Virus record (IMG/VR): IMGVR_UViG_3300010334_000132
Coordinates: 1 to 36,843 of that record
DNA from: a virus
Length of the DNA stretch: 36,843 bases
Strand: one strand, 5' to 3'
Numbering within the stretch: position 1 is the first letter of the stretch; every line of letters starts with the position of its first letter. The notes beneath the pieces are model-generated. The model was not told the DNA's origin, did no database searches, and worked only from the letters and a program-made list of their open reading frames with translations. A program made the translations under genes and the position numbers. Of the stretch, positions 1-5,427 are shown one piece after another.

Positions 1-26
1 ACAACCCCAACGAAAGGAACCCCACC

Positions 27-377
27 ATGCAATCCACCAGACACGTCAAAGGAGACATAGAAGAAAGATATAGGCAGCTGGCCGGAGAGGTCGTTATCCG
101 GATGATTGAAGATGTTAAGTTGCTTAATCGGCGCGAGATTCTAAACGGACTTATTCCGATGAAGATGCCTAAGCGCCGCCTGATAAATGGGGATGGATAC
201 AAAAGCAAAACCGAGGTTCATGACCTGGTCGATGCGATCAAAGGAAAGTCAATGGAGATCTGGCTTGCAATCTCTGGGGTCGGCATAGGGCACAAAGACT
301 TGTCCAGGCGTTTGTCACTGCTTACACCAAAACAATGTTGGGCTGGAGAGAACCGCAAGTTTGCCAACCGGAGTTGA
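27..377 (+). CDS. hypothetical protein, first gene of window
   Basis: A 116-residue, basic, mostly helical-looking protein that I do not recognise. A purine-rich AAAGGAA lies about 8 bases upstream of the ATG. No signal peptide, membrane segment or cysteine cluster is visible. It stands two genes upstream of the RepA-like ATPase and is followed after 2 bases by the next start, so it is probably co-transcribed with the replication gene. The coherent position and ribosome-binding site support coding. A DNA-binding or replication accessory role would be only a guess from context. Confidence 0.6.
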   Translation: MQSTRHVKGDIEERYRQLAGEVVIRMIEDVKLLNRREILNGLIPMKMPKRRLINGDGYKSKTEVHDLVDAIKGKSMEIWLAISGVGIGHKDLSRRLSLLTPKQCWAGENRKFANRS

Positions 378-379
378 CT

Positions 380-544
380 ATGAAATTAGAAGATTTCCGA
401 TCTGAAGTGCCAAGAGAATTGAGTGAACTGGCAGAGCAGTTCCAGGTGACAAAGTGCTACTTATTCCCGAATGAGGTGTGGAAGGTGGTAATCGAAATGC
501 GAAAGACCGCCTGGCGCAAAATGTGGGGGATGCAGTACAAATGA
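380..544 (+). CDS. small hypothetical protein upstream of RepA-like ATPase
   Basis: I chose the ATG at 380, two bases after the stop of the previous gene, over an earlier in-frame start at 335 that would overlap that gene. This gives 54 residues, acidic at the N-terminus and basic with tryptophans at the C-terminus. The stop codon overlaps the ATG of the ATPase gene as ATGA (541-544), the usual translational coupling in this genome. Function unknown. Confidence 0.5.
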   Translation: MKLEDFRSEVPRELSELAEQFQVTKCYLFPNEVWKVVIEMRKTAWRKMWGMQYK

Positions 545-1959
545 ACCCGGACTCTTACGGACCACCGCGGGACAACGAAGCAGAGTGGGCAGTGCTGTCA
601 GCATGCTTCACTGACCCGACGATCCTGGACAGGAACAAGGCTGAGATCCTCGACCCACACAACTACTACCAACCAGTAGCCCGGTGCGTCGCCCGGGGGT
701 TGAGGGACGGTGTGCCACCTGACGCTGTCGCTATGGGTGAGTTTGTGGCGAAGGAACACCAGAAGTATGTGCACGAATTCAGTCTGAAGATTATGTCCGG
801 ATCGATCACGTCCGCGTCGAAGATGGACTATTGGTTGCCAAGGTTGCGGAAGACTACGCGCATGCGGAACATGCACACAGCTGCGCTCAAGGCGCTCGGT
901 GCTATGGAAGAACAGGACGCATGCCCGGAAGATATTAGGAACATCCTGGCCGGGGCCAGCAAGCCATGGGGAAGTGGGAATCTCCCACTCATCATGGAGG
1001 CTGGGGCCCTGGACGAATTACCGATTGAGAAGCCGGAAGAGATTATATTCGGAGCCCTGCACCGCGGTTGCAAGATGGTGCTGGGCGGGACGAGCAAGAG
1101 CATGAAGACGTGGACGCTGTTGCAATTGGCGATATGTGTGGCGTCTGGCACAAAGTTTTGGGAGATGCCCACTCGCAAGACGCGGGTGCTGTTCATCAAT
1201 TTTGAGATCCAGCAGTACTCGTTCCGGGAGCGGATCAGATCGGTGTGCCGGGCCATGGGAATTCAGATCCCTAGCGACCAGTTGTTTGTTTGGAACTTAC
1301 GCGGACACTCGGCGGACCTGACCGCGTTGCGGCCAAAGATCATCGACCAGCTACGGATCGGAGAGTTTGGACTGATCTGCTTTGACCCGATCTACAAGCT
1401 GTACGGAGAGAGAGATGAGAACAGCGCCGGAGAGATGGCAACGTTAATGAACGAGGTGGATAGCATTGCGGTTGAGACCAACGCGAGCGTCGTGTTCGGG
1501 CATCACTTCAGCAAGGGACACGGCAACAGGGCCGGGTTTGATAAGATGTCTGGCAGTACCGTATTCGCGCGGGACCCGGACAGCATCTTTGTCATGCATC
1601 CTCACAAGGAAGAGAATGTGCTGATCGTGGAGCCGACGATGAGAGACTTTTCTCCGATCGATCCGTTTTGCGTGCAGTGGGAATTTCCGCTGATGAAGCG
1701 CACAGCAGAATTTAATCCGGATGACGCGCGACCAACAGAAGGATCGAAGAAGGCATACGAGGACGAGGAGGTGATGGCATGCGTTGACAAGGAAAAGGGA
1801 TCTTCATTCAAGGAGGTTTGGGAGAAAGCAGATCCTTCGATGGGGATTCCTAGGGGAACATTGTCGAGATACCTCACGCGCCTTGTAAAGTCCGGTAAGT
1901 TGCTGAAGGATAAATCGCAGTTTGGAGAGGTTTACCGCGTTCCGACGCCAGGTTTTTAG
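541..1959 (+). CDS. RepA/DnaB-like AAA ATPase (replicative helicase-type)
   Basis: The 472-residue protein starts at the ATG overlapping the previous stop. Residues about 5-110 look like a DnaB N-terminal helical domain (an early 'DNEAEWAVLSACF' stretch). Residues about 170-390 form a RecA-fold ATPase of the RepA (AAA_25) type. The P-loop is GGTSKSMKT (182-190), the Walker B strand is LICFD (D282), and an HHFSKG motif starts at 321. The C-terminal 80 residues look like a winged helix. Such proteins unwind DNA at phage or plasmid origins. The usual glycine before the P-loop lysine is methionine here, a variant I believe also occurs in some phage members. No primase or polymerase lies beside it. 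Confidence 0.8.
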   Translation: MNPDSYGPPRDNEAEWAVLSACFTDPTILDRNKAEILDPHNYYQPVARCVARGLRDGVPPDAVAMGEFVAKEHQKYVHEFSLKIMSGSITSASKMDYWLPRLRKTTRMRNMHTAALKALGAMEEQDACPEDIRNILAGASKPWGSGNLPLIMEAGALDELPIEKPEEIIFGALHRGCKMVLGGTSKSMKTWTLLQLAICVASGTKFWEMPTRKTRVLFINFEIQQYSFRERIRSVCRAMGIQIPSDQLFVWNLRGHSADLTALRPKIIDQLRIGEFGLICFDPIYKLYGERDENSAGEMATLMNEVDSIAVETNASVVFGHHFSKGHGNRAGFDKMSGSTVFARDPDSIFVMHPHKEENVLIVEPTMRDFSPIDPFCVQWEFPLMKRTAEFNPDDARPTEGSKKAYEDEEVMACVDKEKGSSFKEVWEKADPSMGIPRGTLSRYLTRLVKSGKLLKDKSQFGEVYRVPTPGF

Positions 1960-1996
1960 AAAAAGTATTTCATTCAATATCAACAACTTACGCATT

Positions 1997-2009
1997 GTAT
2001 TGAAAATAC
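1997..2009. repeat. small inverted repeat GTATT-gaa-AATAC
   Basis: A perfect 5-bp inverted repeat with a 3-base spacer lies in the A+T-rich gap after the ATPase gene, just upstream of the hairpin that contains a Shine-Dalgarno-like loop. It could be part of an operator. No convincing sigma-70 promoter pair was found around it. Confidence 0.3.
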
Positions 2010-2018
2010 TTGTAGACA

Positions 2019-2037
2019 TAACCCAGGAGATGGGTTA
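2019..2037 (+). promoter_or_regulatory. hairpin with Shine-Dalgarno-like loop ahead of gene at 2048
   Basis: TAACCCA (2019-2025) pairs perfectly with TGGGTTA (2031-2037). The 5-base loop is GGAGA, so the best ribosome-binding sequence before the ATG at 2048 sits in a 7-bp hairpin, about 18 bases from the start. It may be a translational control element, where protein or RNA binding to the loop would alter initiation. It could equally be a DNA operator. Confidence 0.4.
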
Positions 2038-2047
2038 ATTTCTAAAC

Positions 2048-2350
2048 ATGAGCAACACAGCAACCAAAACCAAAATCCAACTCGCCGGGATTAAAGTCGG
2101 CAGAAAAGTGACTAACCTTTCCTTACTCCAAAAGGAAATTCTTAAACCAACCAATCCTGAGTTTAAGCGTCGCGATTTTAACTCTCAGATCAATGTCTCC
2201 TGCACATTGGGAATTCTTGCGGATCAGTTACCTCACATTGTTTCTGACTCCAAGAAGTTCTGTTTTAACCCAACTGCTGAAAATCTTGCGCATGTTGAGG
2301 CGTCACTTCTCTTGCTGTCAGGTCGAATCAATAACTTGATCTATAGCTAA
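2048..2350 (+). CDS. hypothetical protein
   Basis: A 100-residue basic protein that I do not recognise. An in-frame stop at 2036-2038 leaves ATG 2048 as the only reasonable start. The middle and C-terminus look helical, and a lysine-rich N-terminus begins MSNTATKTK. The next gene also starts with MSN and is preceded by a very similar CCAACCAA...ATGAGCAAC context, so the two leaders may be related. Base composition is A+T-richer than the ATPase gene. Confidence 0.6.
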   Translation: MSNTATKTKIQLAGIKVGRKVTNLSLLQKEILKPTNPEFKRRDFNSQINVSCTLGILADQLPHIVSDSKKFCFNPTAENLAHVEASLLLLSGRINNLIYS

Positions 2351-2377
2351 CCCCCAACCAAGAAAGAACCAACCAAC

Positions 2378-2662
2378 ATGAGCAACGTTGCTAACAACAA
2401 AATCACCCTAAAGAAAGTTAGTTTTTTTCATCCCGGAAACCCACTGAAGCCTAAGAGTGCTTACACCGAATTTGGGTATGCATTTGAGGACTTCATAATA
2501 ATCAAAGGAACGTGTTCGTTTGGACAGAATTTCCATTCTCAGACTGCATGGTGGATATATCGAGGTCACTACGATTACACGAAAAAAGATACTTTGATTA
2601 CGGTAACTAAAACACTTCGAGAGGCGCAGGATGAAATACTTAAAGTTTTGGAGAAAGCATGA
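2378..2662 (+). CDS. hypothetical protein
   Basis: A 94-residue protein of unknown family, with an aromatic middle section (FEDFIIIKG, AWWIYRGHYDY) and a charged helical tail. No membrane helix or signal is visible. Its stop overlaps the start of a 27-residue peptide gene as ATGA (2659-2662). The leader resembles that of the gene at 2048 and has no strong Shine-Dalgarno. Confidence 0.6.
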   Translation: MSNVANNKITLKKVSFFHPGNPLKPKSAYTEFGYAFEDFIIIKGTCSFGQNFHSQTAWWIYRGHYDYTKKDTLITVTKTLREAQDEILKVLEKA

Positions 2663-2742
2663 CTGAACTAATCCTGCTTACCCCTTGCCTAGTTCTATGC
2701 ACCGTGTTTATGTGGCTAATGTCCACAGAAAGGAAACCATGA
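2659..2742 (+). CDS. 27-residue single-pass membrane peptide
   Basis: A very short reading frame encodes a peptide starting MTELILLTPCLVLCTVF and ending TERKP: a hydrophobic core of about 18 residues followed by a basic tail. Its ATG overlaps the upstream stop and its TGA overlaps the next ATG (2739), both as ATGA, so it sits in a chain of coupled genes. That exact fit is the main evidence for coding. It may be a small inner-membrane peptide of unknown role. Confidence 0.5.
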   Translation: MTELILLTPCLVLCTVFMWLMSTERKP

Positions 2743-3011
2743 AGTATTACGCTGAAGAGGAAGGTGAACTGACGTTCGAGCAGATGGTCCCGGGAAAGTA
2801 TTATCGGTCCGGGAACGACTACGGAATCTGCGAGATCAATGAGCACGCTACCAACAAGCCGAAGATCCTGACCTACCTCAATAGGTGCGGGAGTTGCATA
2901 GGCGGGAATGTCCTGCTGTTCGAGGTCGACATGACGGACAGGCTCTTGGCAGTGTTGAAGGAACGCCGGGACAGGACGATCGGGTTCATCGATGAGATGG
3001 GGACATGGTGA
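2739..3011 (+). CDS. hypothetical protein with paired cysteines
   Basis: I start this 90-residue protein at ATG 2739, preceded by AGGAAA and coupled to the upstream peptide. The longer in-frame start at 2685 would overlap that peptide. The protein is acidic at its start (YYAEEEGELTFEQM) and carries CEI and RCGSCIGG cysteines that could bind a metal. It is not recognised. It overlaps the next gene by 7 bases. Confidence 0.6.
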   Translation: MKYYAEEEGELTFEQMVPGKYYRSGNDYGICEINEHATNKPKILTYLNRCGSCIGGNVLLFEVDMTDRLLAVLKERRDRTIGFIDEMGTW

Positions 3012-3355
3012 ACAAGGTAAAGTTCCGTTGGGGCGAGGAAACCTACACGCTCTGCGTAACCCAAGACGATTGTTGGCTTGAGGACGGACCTTCTGACATT
3101 TCGGACAGAATGCTGAAGGGCATGGACGAACTCGCCATGGAGAATGGGATGCTCCCGCCGAAGGGTTTATGTGCTGGATGCTGGAAAGGAACTTACGAGG
3201 CAATAGTCGAGGACTACCATATAGGCGGGGAAACTATTAAAGACCTTGATCTGGAAAGATGCCCAAGGTGCAGACACACCATTTTGCCTTGGCAATCGGT
3301 GGAGAGAGTTGACAAGGTATTGGAGGAAGCGAGGAAGGCCAAGAAAAGTCTATGA
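3005..3355 (+). CDS. hypothetical protein with zinc-ribbon-like cysteine pairs
   Basis: A 116-residue protein with two CxxC pairs (CAGC near residue 58, CPRC near residue 86) spaced as in a zinc ribbon, so metal binding is likely. An alternative GTG start lies one codon downstream. The stop overlaps the ATG at 3352 of the Mom-like gene. No enzyme motif is seen. A nucleic-acid-binding role fits the fold and the neighbouring modification gene, but is inference. Confidence 0.6.
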   Translation: MVNKVKFRWGEETYTLCVTQDDCWLEDGPSDISDRMLKGMDELAMENGMLPPKGLCAGCWKGTYEAIVEDYHIGGETIKDLDLERCPRCRHTILPWQSVERVDKVLEEARKAKKSL

Positions 3356-4017
3356 GTTTACGCGCAGATAGTTCAGTAGTAGAACTTCCCCTATTCCAAG
3401 GGGAGAACGGAGGTGCAATTCCTACCTCTGCGCTCCAACTTAAATTCCGGGCCATAGGGTCGAAGATGATGAATGAAGTAGTCGTTGCAAACCACTACGC
3501 GCACCGGGCCGTGCCGTGCAACTGGTCGTTCGGATGCTTCCATGGCAGTGAGCTGCTGGGCGTGATCTCGTTCGGCAAACCCGCGTCGCACCATCTGTGC
3601 AGGGGCATATGCGGGGCAGAGAATGCGTCCAGGGTCTACGAGTTGAATAGACTGTGGCTCGACGATCGGTGCCCCAAGAATTCTGAGAGCAGATTTATAT
3701 CCTGGAGCATTCGTGAGTTGTCGAAGTTGCGGCCGTACTTGATCCTAGTTAGCTATGCAGATACCGGGGCCGGGCACAATGGAATGATCTACTCGGCAAC
3801 GAACTGGATATATACCGGACTATCTGACAAGAGATCTTCCGGGGACAAGGTGGTAGGCAACAAGCACAGCAGGCACTCGCGGACCATGGAAGAAGCAGTG
3901 ATCGTTCCGCGGACCAGGAAGCATAGGTTTGTTTACTTTTGCAACCAAAAGGATAGAACGTTACTGAAATGGAATGTAGAGAACTGGAAAGAATGGAAAG
4001 AATGGAGACAGGAATGA
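3352..4017 (+). CDS. Mom-like GNAT-fold DNA modification protein
   Basis: The 221-residue ORF matches by eye the Mom family, GNAT-fold enzymes that in phage Mu modify adenine to protect DNA from restriction. The pattern includes NHYAHR (about residue 48), GVISFGKPAS, a GICG segment, ELNRLWL and SYADTGAGHNGMIY...IYTGLSDKR. The conserved fold seems to begin at LKFRAI, about residue 30. The first 30 codons are a tRNA-Gly-shaped sequence (3362-3437). Start 3352 is coupled to the upstream stop by ATGA and has only a distant AGGAAGG. No ATG, GTG or TTG lies in frame between it and the fold. A GGAGG before an ATT at 3418 is a remote alternative. Substrate and chemistry here are unknown. Confidence 0.7.
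   Translation: MSLRADSSVVELPLFQGENGGAIPTSALQLKFRAIGSKMMNEVVVANHYAHRAVPCNWSFGCFHGSELLGVISFGKPASHHLCRGICGAENASRVYELNRLWLDDRCPKNSESRFISWSIRELSKLRPYLILVSYADTGAGHNGMIYSATNWIYTGLSDKRSSGDKVVGNKHSRHSRTMEEAVIVPRTRKHRFVYFCNQKDRTLLKWNVENWKEWKEWRQE
3362..3437 (+). tRNA. tRNA-Gly(TCC)-like cloverleaf inside the Mom-like ORF
   Basis: The acceptor stem GCGCAGA/TCTGCGC is perfect (7 bp), followed by discriminator T and an encoded CCA. The D stem GTTC/GAAC and the anticodon stem TCCCC/GGGGA are perfect. The anticodon loop TATTCCAA places TCC after U33 but has 8 bases instead of 7. The T arm GGAGG-TGCAATT has conserved C56, R57 and A58 positions, but its 3' strand carries one extra A (3424). It is clearly tRNA-derived. 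It could be a working unusual tRNA, an extended-loop (+1 suppressor type) tRNA, or a decayed tRNA captured as the 5' end of the gene. Confidence 0.5.
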
Positions 4018-4217
4018 GTCAATCAATCGAATGTCCTAACTGTAAGGTAGCGGTCCCAGTGGCGTTATTCGCGTCCAGGATCGGCAAGGTGACGTCCGAG
4101 GCTAAGGCCAGGGCATCGATCGCTAATGGTAAGAAGGGTGGGGCGCCTAAAGGTAATAGGAATTGGGCTGGGAAAGAGCTCCCGGTGGCATCGTTTCGAC
4201 CCATCAAACTGGACTGA
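4014..4217 (+). CDS. small basic zinc-finger-like protein
   Basis: A 67-residue protein started at the ATG overlapping the upstream stop, with AGGA ahead. It has a CPNC pair near the N-terminus and a basic segment (KARASIANGKKGGAPKGNRN) typical of small nucleic-acid-binding phage proteins. Only one cysteine pair is visible, so metal binding would need a partner. It is the last gene before the structured non-coding region. Confidence 0.55.
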   Translation: MSQSIECPNCKVAVPVALFASRIGKVTSEAKARASIANGKKGGAPKGNRNWAGKELPVASFRPIKLD

Positions 4218-4283
4218 AACATAGCCCGAAAGTTCTAGAAACAGCTATTTCGCCCTACTCTGTTAAACCCGGGTTCTACACTG

Positions 4284-4324
4284 TTTCACCATTTCGTTCC
4301 CCTTATATATATATAATGGTGAAA
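4284..4324 (+). promoter_or_regulatory. inverted repeat flanking a consensus -10 box
   Basis: TTTCACCATT (4284-4293) is the exact reverse complement of AATGGTGAAA (4315-4324), with 21 bases between. A consensus TATAAT lies at 4312-4317 and overlaps the right arm. No good -35 element is found at 17 bp, so this may be a regulated or activator-dependent promoter, with the arms as operator half-sites. Transcription would start near 4324-4326, where the foldable segment begins. Confidence 0.45.
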
Positions 4325-4325
4325 T

Positions 4326-4410
4326 GACCCCTTGTTAGAGCGGGGAACTAAAGTTCCCCCGCTTCGCTTCGCTAGCGGTACCGCTCCAACCGCGGGGGTC
4401 TTTCAGTTTT
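4326..4410 (+). ncRNA. candidate structured small RNA or complex terminator
   Basis: GACCCC (4326-4331) pairs with GGGGTC (4395-4400) to close the element. Inside, GCGGGGAAC/GTTCCCC(C)GC forms a hairpin with a TAAA loop, and AGCGGTACCGCT (4374-4385) is a 12-bp palindrome. GAGCGG (4338-4343) can alternatively pair with CCGCTC (4381-4386). The closing stem is followed by a T-rich TTTCAGTTTT. Starting just after the TATAAT box, this could be a self-contained RNA of about 80 nt. It could also be a bidirectional terminator. Confidence 0.4.
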
Positions 4411-4499
4411 ACCATATGCCTTTTTGCTTTCTTTCCGTAAAAGATGAGTGAAATGGAAAGGGCTTGCGCCATGTTTGACATGCAATACCTTGTGGCGAG

Positions 4500-4529
4500 C
4501 TAGTTCAAAGGGGTGGGGTGGGGAACTAG
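4500..4529 (+). repeat. inverted repeat enclosing three G4 tracts
   Basis: CTAGTTC (4500-4506) and GAACTAG (4523-4529) are exact inverted arms. Between them lies GGGGTGGGGTGGGG (4510-4523); GGG and GGGG tracts follow at 4538 and 4542. Four G tracts are thus within reach, enough for a possible G-quadruplex on the plus strand or its transcript. The last G of the run belongs to the right arm. Confidence 0.5.
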
Positions 4530-4531
4530 TC

Positions 4532-4565
4532 GCGGCCGGGAGGGGTGCAAGTGGTTCCCGGCCGC
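4532..4565. repeat. 10-bp perfect GC-rich inverted repeat
   Basis: GCGGCCGGGA (4532-4541) and TCCCGGCCGC (4556-4565) are exact reverse complements separated by 14 bases. No T run follows, so it is a poor intrinsic terminator. It is better viewed as a protein-binding or DNA-structure site next to the terminase genes. Confidence 0.55.
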
Positions 4566-4601
4566 ATGGTTTTCTCAGTCCCTACCGGGAGGATTGTTGA
4601 T

Positions 4602-4796
4602 GTGGAAGAAGGTGAAGTTAAAGAAATCATTGCAGAAAACGCCAAGCTCAAAAGCGCTTGTGGATCTTTTTGGCGCTTGCTCACAAATTCAAGGCGTCGA
4701 TGTAGCGATGAGGTTGGGGAGACATTAGTAAATGAATGCATCTGGAAGCTCCAGCGACTTGCCAACTACTACGAGTCCAAGGGATCTAGCCTCTGA
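4602..4796 (+). CDS. small hypothetical protein ahead of terminase
   Basis: I place the start at GTG 4602, 9 bases after a strong GGGAGG. In-frame ATG 4566 and GTG 4545 are alternatives but abut or lie in the inverted repeat. The 64-residue product has a short heptad-like helix (EVKEIIAENAKLKSA) and a C-terminal helix with SDEVGETLVNECIWKLQ. It overlaps the small-terminase ORF by 65 bases. An ATG at 4600 in another frame gives a less protein-like 42-residue product. Function unknown. Confidence 0.45.
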   Translation: MEEGEVKEIIAENAKLKSACGSFWRLLTNSRRRCSDEVGETLVNECIWKLQRLANYYESKGSSL

Positions 4797-5394
4797 TCCA
4801 ATCCCGGCCATAGTGCCGAGGCAAAAGAAGCGCAGGATGAGGTTGCGCGTTCCCGAGAAGAAGATTGAGAAGGTGGATGAGAAGCGCATGGACAAAGAGC
4901 GCAGACTCATGAATGAAGTTCCGAACTACATCCCGGACGTTGAACTAGGCGCCAGGGGATTGCCCAAGATTACTGAAGAGCACATCACGATTGTGGAGAC
5001 TGCACTGAGTAAAGGGTTCCCATATGCAATGATTGCGGACCTATTGGGAATTGCAAAGTCCACGCTATCAGCATTCCTATCCGCCAGGCCCCACATCAGC
5101 GAACGCTTAAAAAAAGCAGAGTCACTCCACATCACGCGTGCTCTGGAAGTCATTGACAGGGCGGCAGAAAAGGGGACTTGGCAAGCGGCTGCCTGGCGCA
5201 TCGAGCGCAGGGCCCAGGAGCACTTCGGTCAACAGTCCCGGGTCCAGGTTGGTGGAGCAGTGGCGAACGTGCATTTTACCGCGGCCGACGCGGCGCTCCT
5301 GGTCAACGCGAACAAAATTAAGTATGCGGGGAAGTCGCAATCGAAGACCGTTTCCGAGCCGAATTCAGTACAAGACTCATTGTGCGACAAATGA
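4732..5394 (+). CDS. terminase small subunit (putative)
   Basis: The 220-residue protein has a disordered, very basic N-terminus. A helix-turn-helix follows at about residues 85-125 (VETALSKGFPYAMIADLLGI, then a KSTLSAFLSARP segment). Next comes the helix pattern EVIDRAAEKGTWQAAAWRIERR, common in small terminases, which recognise the packaging site and load the large subunit. Start 4732 has GGGGAG about 10 bases upstream. Internal starts would remove the overlap with the previous gene but have poorer ribosome-binding sites. It is adjacent to the large subunit. Confidence 0.7.
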   Translation: MNASGSSSDLPTTTSPRDLASDPIPAIVPRQKKRRMRLRVPEKKIEKVDEKRMDKERRLMNEVPNYIPDVELGARGLPKITEEHITIVETALSKGFPYAMIADLLGIAKSTLSAFLSARPHISERLKKAESLHITRALEVIDRAAEKGTWQAAAWRIERRAQEHFGQQSRVQVGGAVANVHFTAADAALLVNANKIKYAGKSQSKTVSEPNSVQDSLCDK

Positions 5395-5427
5395 AACAAC
5401 CAATATTAGAATTATATTACATGGGGT

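Larger units (their letters stand above)
4218..4601. other. non-coding, highly structured intergenic region (origin or packaging/control site candidate)
   Basis: This is the longest stretch without a convincing gene. It contains an A+T box (TTATATATATATAATGG), several GC-rich inverted repeats, a G-tract run and a pyrimidine-rich part near 4420-4440. The listed sub-features fall between the end of the small-gene block and the start of the terminase block. The density of inverted repeats fits a replication origin, a packaging site or a transcription switch. The sequence alone does not decide which. Confidence 0.55.

Noticed and set aside
2640-3203. Minus-strand ORF of 187 residues
   Set aside because: Antisense to three coupled plus-strand genes, Pro/Arg/Cys-rich, no support.
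4600-4728. ATG at 4600 with good Shine-Dalgarno spacing giving a 42-residue Lys-rich peptide
   Set aside because: The GTG at 4602 in another frame uses the same ribosome-binding site and gives a more protein-like product; the 42-residue frame lacks any pattern.
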